Shown here: piece by piece, positions 5,177-10,775 of the stretch
Position numbering within the stretch: position 1 is the stretch's first letter
How the letters are laid out: every line of letters starts with the position of its first letter
DNA from: Candidatus Izemoplasmatales bacterium
GTDB taxonomy: Bacteria > Bacillota_I > Bacilli_A > Izemoplasmatales > Hujiaoplasmataceae
DNA: 10,775 nucleotides
Direction of reading: 5' to 3'
Assembly: GCA_028707415.1 (NCBI GenBank)
Contig: JAQWBC010000020.1
Coordinates: 1 to 10,775, forward strand
Notes under the pieces: generated by a model
The model's database searches: none
What the model was told of the DNA's origin: nothing
What the model saw: only the letters and a program-made list of their open reading frames with translations
Program-made: the position numbers and the translations under genes

Positions 5177-7351
5177 ATGATTATTAAAGTTGCCCTTGTT
5201 GGTAATCCCAACAGCGGTAAAACGACGTTATTTAATGGATTAACCGGATCAAATCAATCGGTCGGAAATTGGCCGGGAGTCACCGTTGAAAAGAAGACAG
5301 GAAAGTATTATTTAGATCATTACGAAGCTGAAATCATCGATTTACCGGGAATATATTCTTTATCGACGATTTCTTTGGAAGAAGAAGTCGCTTTCCAGTT
5401 CGTTTTACAAAAGAAAATGGATGTAATCATTAATATCGTCGATGCGTCTAATTTGGAAAGGAATTTATTTTTAACACATCAACTCTTGGAAACGGGATTT
5501 CCGATGGTAATTGCTTTAAACTGTATGGATATCGTAAAGAAGAAACGACAAAACATCAATGTTCAGCAACTCGAAACTATGCTTGGAGTTCCGATTATAC
5601 CGATTACTGCCAGCAAACATCAAGGGCTTGTGGACTTAATGCATCAAGTCGAGATTGCTAAAAATATAACAAGACTGGATGAACGTCGATACGATTCCGC
5701 TATTGAGGCTTCAGTGGATCGATTCACAACGATTTTGGGCAATCGATTTTGGGCGTATCGATATTTTGAAGATGGAATAAAGGGACTATATGGAATCAAT
5801 ATAAAATTGGAAACAATTAAATTATTGGAAACTGTTCGCGATGAAGAGAGCAGTAAATATCCGCTGGATTTCGATATGCTTTTACCCAATGAACGCTATG
5901 AACGAATCATCAAAATCGTCGACAAAGCATGGATTCGACCGGATCTGGAAAAGCAATCTACTACAGATAAAATCGATCGGATTTTAACGCATAAATGGTT
6001 AGGCCTTCCACTTTTTGCAATTATCATGTTTCTAGTGTTTTTCTTAGCTTTTGGACCGCTTGGAGCCTGGATTACCGAAGGTTTTGTCAATTTGATTGGG
6101 TTGTTATTTGCCTGGATTATCGAAGGAATTGAGGCGTTAGGAATGTCCCCTTGGGTATCAAGTCTGCTTACCAAGGGAATCTTCGGCGGTCTATCTTCAG
6201 TTATGGGTTTTTTGCCCCAACTGACAATTCTGTTTTTATTTCTGTCTTTATTAGAAGATTCTGGATACATGTCGCGTGTGGCTTTCATTATGGACCGAAT
6301 CCTAAGACACTTTGGTCTTTCGGGAAAATCATTTATCCCAATGTTACTGGGATTTGGATGTAGCGTCCCGGCAATGGCTGCGACGAGAACCTTGGATAAA
6401 ATTGAAGATCGACGGATTACAACAATGATTATTCCCTTCATGTCGTGCGGAGCTAAGGCCCCAATATATGCTATTTTTGCGGGGGCTTTGTTCGCAGGAT
6501 ATTCATATCTGGTTGTTTTTTCAATCTACGGGTTAGGAATAATCGTTGCCATCTTGTCCGCGATTCTTTTTAAAAAGACGATTTTTAAAGGTGTTGCCAG
6601 TAATTACTTGATGGAATTACCCGAATATCGTCTGCCAACGCCAAGAAATACACTTTTGCATACATGGGAGCGAATAAAGGGCTTCGTAGTTAAAGCCGGA
6701 ACCGTCTTGTTAGCAGCTTTCATCGTCATTTGGTTTCTCAGTTACTTTGGTTTTATGAACGGGACTTTTCAACTTTTAGATGAAGCGGAAATCGGGTATA
6801 GCTTATTGGGTTCATTTGGGAAGATTATTTTACCGATTTTTACTCCAATCGGTTTTACTGATTGGCGTTCAGCTGTAGCGATTTTGACTGGTTTCGTCGC
6901 CAAAGAATCAGTAGTCGGAACACTAGGAATTTTGTATGGAGTCTCGGGAGACGTCTTACAAAACGGATCATTGTTATTCACAAATATTCAAGCTGCTTTT
7001 ACTCAGGTTCAAGCATATTCCTTTATGGCCTTTGCTTTACTTGGTTTGCCATGTATTGCGGCTTTATCAGCTATGTCAAAAGAACTAGGTAGCAAGAAGT
7101 GGTTTGCTTTTGCAGTGGCATATGAGATGATTGTTGCATACTTGGTGGCACTTGCTATTTTTCAGATTGGTTCATTGAGTATTGGAGAAATGCTATCAGT
7201 ATTGGTTGCTATCGCTGTCGTGTTGATTGTTTTTTTCTCTATCAAAGCTAGTCGCAAGCGCAAAAAATGCGTCGGCGGAGCTTGTTATATGTGTGCTATA
7301 AAAGACAAATGTCACAATAAACCCACTGACGAATTACCGAAGTCGTCTTGA
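5177..7351 (+). CDS. feoB: Ferrous iron transport protein B (GTPase-coupled permease) with C-terminal FeoC-like cysteine cluster
   Basis: A 724-residue inner-membrane ferrous iron transporter. The N-terminal G domain has G1 GNPNSGKT (9-16), G2 Thr36 in GVTVE, G3 DLPG (55-58), G4 NCMD (115-118) and a G5-like TASK (144-147). The helical spacer region follows to about 270. The membrane core has the two gate motifs GFGCSVPAMAA (392-402, Cys395) and SCGAKAPIYA (423-432, Cys424). After the last membrane helix (about 672-690) and a basic stretch ASRKRKK comes C698-x4-C703-x2-C706-x5-C712, the same cysteine spacing as FeoC and similar to small FeoB-associated Cys-rich proteins; no separate feoC gene is seen. 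ATG 5177 is chosen over the longer frame from 5147 because the protein then begins MIIKVALVGNPNSGKT as in other FeoBs and has GAGGG eight bases upstream, without overlapping feoA. It lies between feoA and the DtxR-family gene. Confidence 0.96.
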   Translation: MIIKVALVGNPNSGKTTLFNGLTGSNQSVGNWPGVTVEKKTGKYYLDHYEAEIIDLPGIYSLSTISLEEEVAFQFVLQKKMDVIINIVDASNLERNLFLTHQLLETGFPMVIALNCMDIVKKKRQNINVQQLETMLGVPIIPITASKHQGLVDLMHQVEIAKNITRLDERRYDSAIEASVDRFTTILGNRFWAYRYFEDGIKGLYGINIKLETIKLLETVRDEESSKYPLDFDMLLPNERYERIIKIVDKAWIRPDLEKQSTTDKIDRILTHKWLGLPLFAIIMFLVFFLAFGPLGAWITEGFVNLIGLLFAWIIEGIEALGMSPWVSSLLTKGIFGGLSSVMGFLPQLTILFLFLSLLEDSGYMSRVAFIMDRILRHFGLSGKSFIPMLLGFGCSVPAMAATRTLDKIEDRRITTMIIPFMSCGAKAPIYAIFAGALFAGYSYLVVFSIYGLGIIVAILSAILFKKTIFKGVASNYLMELPEYRLPTPRNTLLHTWERIKGFVVKAGTVLLAAFIVIWFLSYFGFMNGTFQLLDEAEIGYSLLGSFGKIILPIFTPIGFTDWRSAVAILTGFVAKESVVGTLGILYGVSGDVLQNGSLLFTNIQAAFTQVQAYSFMAFALLGLPCIAALSAMSKELGSKKWFAFAVAYEMIVAYLVALAIFQIGSLSIGEMLSVLVAIAVVLIVFFSIKASRKRKKCVGGACYMCAIKDKCHNKPTDELPKSS

Positions 7352-7371
7352 TAATTTTATAAAAACGACTT
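7340..7371. repeat. Inverted repeat AAGTCGT-N18-ACGACTT at the feoB/regulator junction
   Basis: Perfect 7-bp arms at 7340-7346 and 7365-7371 bracket the -35 box of the downstream promoter, and the right arm touches its -10 box. It could be an operator for autoregulation or a weak transcript hairpin after feoB; no strong T-run follows directly. A nearby TTATAA-N4-TTATAA (7370-7385) also overlaps the -10 box. Confidence 0.35.
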
Positions 7372-7376
7372 ATAAT
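7348..7376 (+). promoter_or_regulatory. Promoter of the DtxR/MntR-family regulator, inside the feoB end
   Basis: TTGATA (7348-7353) and TATAAT (7371-7376) are separated by exactly 17 bases. The -35 box overlaps the feoB stop codon (7349-7351). A start near 7383 would leave about 28 bases before the regulator's ATG. It would let the regulator be made independently of feoAB. Confidence 0.65.
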
Positions 7377-7410
7377 TATTTATAATCGCTTTTTTAAAGG
7401 TGTGATGTTA

Positions 7411-7788
7411 ATGAGAGATAAAGTGTCATCTTTTAGCGAGTCCATGGAAGATTATTTGGAAATAATATTTATCCTTGGCAGTGACAACGTCAGATCGGTG
7501 GATATAGCCACAAAAATGCATGTATCCAAAGCCAGTGTTAATCGAGCTGTTAACATGATGATTGAAAAAGGATTAGTAACCAAAGCCCCTTATGGGGAAA
7601 TTTGCTTAACCGAATCAGGCCGAATAACTTCGCAAAAGGTTCTGACTAAGCATTTGGTAATTCGCAAATTTCTGATTGATATTCTCGGTGTCGATGCAGC
7701 TATCGCCGATGATGAAGCGTGTGGAATTGAACACAATATCAGCGATGATACGCTGACGAAATTCGAAAAACTGGTGAATAAACAAAAA
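7411..7788 (+). CDS. DtxR/MntR-family metal-dependent transcriptional repressor
   Basis: The frame closes with TAA at 7786-7788 when read from ATG 7411, giving about 126 residues. A winged-helix domain (about 8-70: RSVDIATKMHVSKASVNRAVNMMIEKGLV ... ICLTESG) is followed by the metal-binding dimerisation domain; no SH3 domain, so it is the short MntR type. Metal residues by alignment with Bacillus MntR: Asp14 (D8) and Glu17 (E11) in SMEDYLE, His81 (H77), Cys104 (E99 in MntR, Cys102 in DtxR), Glu107 and His108 in ACGIEH. The site thus combines an MntR-type Asp with a DtxR-type Cys. Placed after feoAB, it is most likely an iron-responsive repressor of feo, acting at the repeats 4822-4841 and 4907-4926; manganese is the alternative. 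ATG 7411 is preferred over GTG 7402 and ATG 7405, which would lie too close to AAAGGTG. Confidence 0.88.
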
Positions 7789-7796
7789 TAATTATC

Positions 7797-7832
7797 CTCC
7801 CGGGAGATGTTCATAATCCTCGGGAGTTTTTT
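7797..7832 (+). terminator. Rho-independent terminator after the iron locus
   Basis: CTCCCG (7797-7802) pairs with CGGGAG (7821-7826), followed by TTTTTT (7827-7832). It begins a few bases after the regulator's stop and separates the iron locus from trmFO. The 5' arm is part of a perfect 10-bp palindrome CTCCCGGGAG, which allows an alternative small fold. Confidence 0.8.
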
Positions 7833-7840
7833 GAATCGAT

Positions 7841-7871
7841 TTGTCCCATTATATATTACTTATGTTATAAT
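7841..7871 (+). promoter_or_regulatory. Promoter of the trmFO-xerC-rlmH operon
   Basis: A consensus -10 box TATAAT (7866-7871) with an extended TGT in front (7863-7865). The best -35 is TTGTCC (7841-7846) with a long 19-base spacer; the extended -10 would compensate. Transcription would start near 7878, about 22 bases before the TTG start of trmFO, with AGGTGA in between. Confidence 0.65.
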
Positions 7872-7899
7872 AATTTCGTTGATTAGGGCAGGTGATATT

Positions 7900-9207
7900 T
7901 TGTTTGATTCATATGTCACTGTAATCGGTGCTGGGTTGGCTGGCGTCGAAGCAAGTTATCAATTAGCAAAGCGGGGATTTTCCGTTAAATTGTATGAAAT
8001 GAAAAAACTTCATAAAAATCCAGCTCAGCAGTCCGACGCTTTTGCTGAACTGGTTTGTTCAAATTCATTACGAAGCGATGCCCTTGAAAATGCTGTGGGG
8101 TTACTAAAAACCGAATTGCGAATGTTGGATTCACTGGTAATACGCATTGCCGATGCCAACCGTATTCCAGCCGGAACTTCTTTAACAGTTGATCGAATTT
8201 GCTTTTCGGCCCAGTTGACCGATATTATCCGTCACCACCCATTAATCGAAGTCATTGATGCGGAAATGGATACGATACCCGATGGCGAAGTAATCATTGC
8301 GACTGGTCCACTAACAAGTGAACCATTGTTTGCAGCAATAAAAAAGTTGACAGGAGAAGATACTTTATATTTTTTCGATGCAGCTGCCCCCATCATTTTG
8401 GCGGATTCGATTGATATGACCATCGTCTATCAAAAAAGTCGATATGACAAAGGAGAAGCTAGTTATCTTAATTGTCCGATGACCATCGATGAGTACAACA
8501 ATTGGTATGACGAACTTATCAATGCTCAATGCGTAATTCCCAAAGACTATGAACTCAAGGTCTTCGAAGGATGCATGCCTTTTGAAGAGATGGCAAAAAG
8601 AGGAAAAGAAACACTCCTTTATGGTCCAATGAAGCCAGTAGGATTAGAAATGCCAAATGGTAATCGACCCTATGCCGTTGTTCAGTTACGAAGAGATGAT
8701 ATTTCTGGCAGTCTTTATAATATTGTTGGGTTTCAGACGCATCTAACGTTTCCGGAACAACAACGAATTATCAAGATGATTCCCGGCTTAGCAAATGCTA
8801 AGATTGTGCGATATGGAGTAATGCATAAGAATACTTTTATCAATGCTCCAAAGATAATTAACGCGTGTTATCAGATGAAAGCCGAACCGCGAATATTTAT
8901 CGCTGGGCAACTTTCAGGTGTTGAGGGTTATGTCGAAAGTGTCGGTTCAGGAATGGTAGCGGCACTAAATATGGTCAAGCGATTGCAAAACGAACCCAAG
9001 CTCATCTTTCCCCGCGAAACTGCGCTTGGAGCTCATGCATATTATCTTGCAAATGCCGTTCCTAGTTTCTTTCAACCCATGAATATTAATCACGGATTGT
9101 TTCCTGAGTTGATAGGCAAGCATCATAAACGTGATCGAAAAATCTTATATGCAAAAAGAAGCATTGAAACCATCAAAAACATGACGGAGGCGCATCTTTT
9201 TGACTAA
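7900..9207 (+). CDS. trmFO: Methylenetetrahydrofolate--tRNA-(uracil-5-)-methyltransferase
   Basis: TrmFO is an FAD enzyme that uses methylenetetrahydrofolate to make 5-methyluridine at position 54 of tRNAs (T loop). From the TTG at 7900 the product is 435 residues, the same length as the B. subtilis protein, and begins MFDSYVTVIGAGLAGVEASYQLAKRG with the FAD motif GAGLAG (10-15). The two functional cysteines are Cys53 in ELVCSNSLRS and Cys225 in FEGCMP. Other signatures: IIATGPLTSE (132-141), YFFDAAAPI (157-165), KSRYDKGEASYLNCPMT, MKPVGLE, GVMHKNTFIN and GQLSGVEGYVES. The open frame continues upstream to 7807, but that part runs through the terminator and promoter and is not conserved; TTG 7900 has AGGTGA four bases upstream. 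Its last 8 bases overlap xerC, an adjacency also seen in B. subtilis (trmFO-codV). Confidence 0.96.
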   Translation: MFDSYVTVIGAGLAGVEASYQLAKRGFSVKLYEMKKLHKNPAQQSDAFAELVCSNSLRSDALENAVGLLKTELRMLDSLVIRIADANRIPAGTSLTVDRICFSAQLTDIIRHHPLIEVIDAEMDTIPDGEVIIATGPLTSEPLFAAIKKLTGEDTLYFFDAAAPIILADSIDMTIVYQKSRYDKGEASYLNCPMTIDEYNNWYDELINAQCVIPKDYELKVFEGCMPFEEMAKRGKETLLYGPMKPVGLEMPNGNRPYAVVQLRRDDISGSLYNIVGFQTHLTFPEQQRIIKMIPGLANAKIVRYGVMHKNTFINAPKIINACYQMKAEPRIFIAGQLSGVEGYVESVGSGMVAALNMVKRLQNEPKLIFPRETALGAHAYYLANAVPSFFQPMNINHGLFPELIGKHHKRDRKILYAKRSIETIKNMTEAHLFD

Positions 9208-10114
9208 CGAAGAAATGATTCTTCAGTATCGAGACTATCTCGAAAATCAAAAACAGTATTCGGCTAATACAGTAATCGCGTATGTAGACGACATCAAAAC
9301 CCTTGAAGCGTTTTTAACCACGGAAAAACTTGGTGATTTTTTTCATGCTTCAGATCGGATTGCGCGGTTTTATATTGCTTTCTTACATAACCAATATACT
9401 CCCAAATCGATTCGCCGAAAAATTAGCAGCGTCAAATCGATGTACGAATATTTTGGAAAAGAACAAATTCTTTCCAGTAATCCGTTCGCGGGAGCAACGT
9501 TACCTAAAGATGAGCGAAAACTTCCTAAATTTATATACGAAGGTGAAATCACCGAGTTTCTAAATCAGATTGATACGACATCGTTATCTGGCAAACGTAA
9601 TTTAGCGATTTTCGAATTGTTGTACGGATCGGGACTTCGTGTCGGGGAATTGGTCACGGTTAAGTTGACGGATATTGATTTCATTGCGAAAACGATTTTG
9701 ATTCATGGTAAAGGATCCAAAGATCGGTATGTACCGATGCATGATTTGCTTATTGAACGTATAAAGGATTATCTTGTGATTGTTCGGCCGGTTTTTCGAG
9801 CTCGGACTAGAAGGCCTGATGACCACATGTTGTTTGTTAATTTTAAAGGTAATTCTTTATCTGATCGAGGAGTTCGCGATATTTTGGATCGGGAGTTGAC
9901 TCGCCAAGCATCATCATTGCAAATATCCCCGCATACGTTTCGGCATTCGTTCGCAACGCATTTGCTTGATCATGGGGTTGATTTACGGACTGTGCAAGAA
10001 ATGTTGGGACACGTCAGTTTAGCAACAACCCAAATATATACCAAGGTTTCTAAAGAACGATTAAAAGCCGTCTATGATCGTTCGCACCCTCGAGCGAAGC
10101 GGGTATCCCAATGA
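9200..10114 (+). CDS. xerC: Tyrosine recombinase XerC (chromosome dimer resolution)
   Basis: A 304-residue site-specific recombinase that with a second Xer protein resolves chromosome dimers at dif during cell division. The N-terminal SAM-like core-binding domain spans about 3-90 (YRDYLENQKQYSANTVIAYVDDIKTLEAFL). The catalytic domain has all expected residues: Arg147 (GSGLRVGEL), Lys171 (HGKGSKDRYVP), His245 and Arg248 (SPHTFRHSFATHLL), His271 (LGHVSLATTQIYT) and nucleophile Tyr280, followed by the HPRA tail. Spacing matches XerC/XerD closely, unlike phage integrases. The TTG start at 9200 has ACGGAGG nine bases upstream; the first ATG (9215) would be too far from it. It overlaps trmFO by 8 bases and rlmH by 4. 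Sequence alone does not separate XerC from XerD; the trmFO neighbour supports XerC (CodV in Bacillus). No dif-like site was found nearby. Confidence 0.93.
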   Translation: MTNEEMILQYRDYLENQKQYSANTVIAYVDDIKTLEAFLTTEKLGDFFHASDRIARFYIAFLHNQYTPKSIRRKISSVKSMYEYFGKEQILSSNPFAGATLPKDERKLPKFIYEGEITEFLNQIDTTSLSGKRNLAIFELLYGSGLRVGELVTVKLTDIDFIAKTILIHGKGSKDRYVPMHDLLIERIKDYLVIVRPVFRARTRRPDDHMLFVNFKGNSLSDRGVRDILDRELTRQASSLQISPHTFRHSFATHLLDHGVDLRTVQEMLGHVSLATTQIYTKVSKERLKAVYDRSHPRAKRVSQ

Positions 10115-10593
10115 TCAATATTACGATTGTTTGTGTCGGTAAAATCAAAGAACAATATCTGTCCCAAGGAGTTGCTGAGTATCAAAAACGATTGTCGCGA
10201 TTTTCCAAAATCGATATCATTGAGGTTGATGATGAGCGGATTATAGATAATAATAATCCATCTTTATGTGAACAAGTATTAGAAATTGAAGGAGTTAAAA
10301 TCTTAGCTAAAATCCCTAAAGAAGCTTATGTTATCACTTTGGAAATAACGGGTGAGACGTTTTCAAGCGAAGAACTGGCGGTATTTATTGACAAGATTTC
10401 CACATACCAAAATTCGAAACTGGTGTTTGTAATCGGGGGATCGCTGGGTTTATCACCACGAGTGAAAGCCATCTCAAAAAAAGCGATTTCGTTTTCAAAA
10501 ATGACTTTTCCTCATCAATTGATGCGTCTAATATTATTCGAACAGCTATACCGCAGCTTTACGATTTTAGCTAATATCACTTATCACAAATAA
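10111..10593 (+). CDS. rlmH: 23S rRNA (pseudouridine-1915-N3)-methyltransferase
   Basis: RlmH is a small SPOUT-class enzyme that methylates pseudouridine 1915 in helix 69 of 23S rRNA on the assembled 70S ribosome. The 160-residue product has the usual length and signatures: VCVGKIKEQYLSQGVAEYQKRLSRF at the start, the SAM-binding turn VIGGSLGL (107-114), and the knot region SFSKMTFPHQLMRLILFEQLYRSF (127-150), ending in YHK. The last loop reads ANITYHK where many Bacilli have RGEPYHK; E. coli has TNHPYHR, so this is within family variation. The ATG overlaps the xerC stop in ATGA and has no clear ribosome binding site of its own, so translation depends on coupling to xerC. A terminator follows 10 bases after the stop. 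Confidence 0.96.
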   Translation: MINITIVCVGKIKEQYLSQGVAEYQKRLSRFSKIDIIEVDDERIIDNNNPSLCEQVLEIEGVKILAKIPKEAYVITLEITGETFSSEELAVFIDKISTYQNSKLVFVIGGSLGLSPRVKAISKKAISFSKMTFPHQLMRLILFEQLYRSFTILANITYHK

Positions 10594-10603
10594 AAACAGA
10601 AAA

Positions 10604-10640
10604 ATGGCCATCATCCGGTTGGAACGATGGCCATCGTTTT
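10604..10640. terminator. Bidirectional intrinsic terminator between rlmH and pepT
   Basis: ATGGCCATC (10604-10612) pairs with GATGGCCAT (10626-10634), with an inner TCC/GGA pairing round a GGTT loop. On the plus strand CGTTTTAT follows; on the minus strand the arm is followed by TTTTCTGTTTTT. It lies between two convergent genes and can stop both. Each arm contains the self-palindrome ATGGCCAT, so ATGGCCATC also occurs as a direct repeat. Confidence 0.8.
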
Positions 10641-10775
10641 ATAATTTAGCGACCTTACTGATAATTTTCTTAACAATTTCCACACATTGCATCATCTCAT
10701 AAATATCCGCATATTCAAATGGACCGTGGTAATTGTATCCACCCGTCCCTAAATTCGGGCAAGGAAGGCCTAAAT
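10639..10775 (-). CDS. pepT: Peptidase T (tripeptide aminopeptidase), C-terminal fragment
   Basis: Only the last 45 residues are in the window; the gene continues past the edge. Read on the minus strand they are GLPCPNLGTGGYNYHGPFEY followed by ADIYEMMQCVEIVKKIISKVAKL and a TAA stop (10639-10641). The (P-N-x-x-TGG-x-x-x-HG-x-x-E) stretch is the conserved C-terminal signature of M20-family peptidase T, where the His binds one of the two zinc ions. PepT is a cytosolic enzyme that removes the N-terminal residue of tripeptides. It is convergent with rlmH and shares the terminator at 10604-10640, which begins within the last bases of this gene. A related M20 peptidase is possible, but the TGG-x-x-x-HG-x-x-E form points to PepT. 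Confidence 0.82.
   Translation of the reverse strand, partial: LGLPCPNLGTGGYNYHGPFEYADIYEMMQCVEIVKKIISKVAKL

Noticed and set aside
5896..6441. Open frame of 181 codons on the minus strand inside feoB
   Set aside because: It is the mirror of the FeoB membrane region, has no ribosome binding site or recognisable domain, and the plus-strand frame is clearly FeoB with its gate motifs.
7807..7899. N-terminal extension of TrmFO from 7807
   Set aside because: The extension would be translated from inside the terminator hairpin and across the promoter; the TTG at 7900 has a ribosome binding site and gives the family's usual length and N-terminus.
9200..10114. Integrase of a mobile element
   Set aside because: The protein matches cellular XerC/XerD in length and spacing, sits between housekeeping genes, and has no attachment repeats or other element genes nearby.

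Overview
The window comes from an AT-rich, Gram-positive-type genome, most likely a low-GC Bacillota (Bacilli or Erysipelotrichia-like lineage). The grounds are the AT-rich coding sequence, strong AGGAGG-type ribosome binding sites, several TTG starts, the trmFO-xerC gene pair known from Bacilli, and FeoA/FeoB with a DtxR-family repressor. TGA is used as a stop (feoA, feoB, xerC), so this is the standard bacterial code and not the Mycoplasma code. The flavoenzyme trio with iron-sulfur motifs and the ferrous-iron transporter suit an anaerobic or microaerobic life. The genus cannot be named from the sequence alone.

Layout. (1) 2-1162: the end of a probable GntR/FCD-type regulator and a membrane-anchored alpha/beta hydrolase. 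(2) 1189-4808: a palindrome overlapping a promoter, then a tight run of four genes. These are a GlpA-like FAD dehydrogenase with a BFD-type [2Fe-2S] domain, an NAD(P)/FAD oxidoreductase, a four-cysteine DUF1667 protein, and the DNA repair methyltransferase ogt. The first three look like subunits of one soluble electron-transfer complex that oxidises glycerol-3-phosphate or a 2-hydroxyacid. (3) 4809-7788: an iron-uptake locus with a near-consensus promoter, two copies of a 20-bp inverted repeat, feoA, feoB, and a DtxR/MntR-family regulator with its own promoter inside the end of feoB. (4) 7797-10593: after a terminator and a new promoter, a translationally coupled set trmFO (tRNA m5U54), xerC (chromosome dimer resolution) and rlmH (23S rRNA m3Psi1915). 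(5) From 10604: a two-way terminator, then the 3' end of a convergent pepT gene that runs off the window.

Most of the window is core or well-known accessory metabolism; no mobile element, CRISPR, tRNA or rRNA gene was seen, and no gap between genes exceeds 300 bases. The points most worth a second look are the paired feo operator sites, one of which contains the -35 box; a FeoC-like cysteine cluster fused to the FeoB C-terminus; the mixed MntR/DtxR metal site of the regulator; and the poorly characterised GlpA-like/NAD-flavoprotein/DUF1667 trio with its own palindromic operator candidate.
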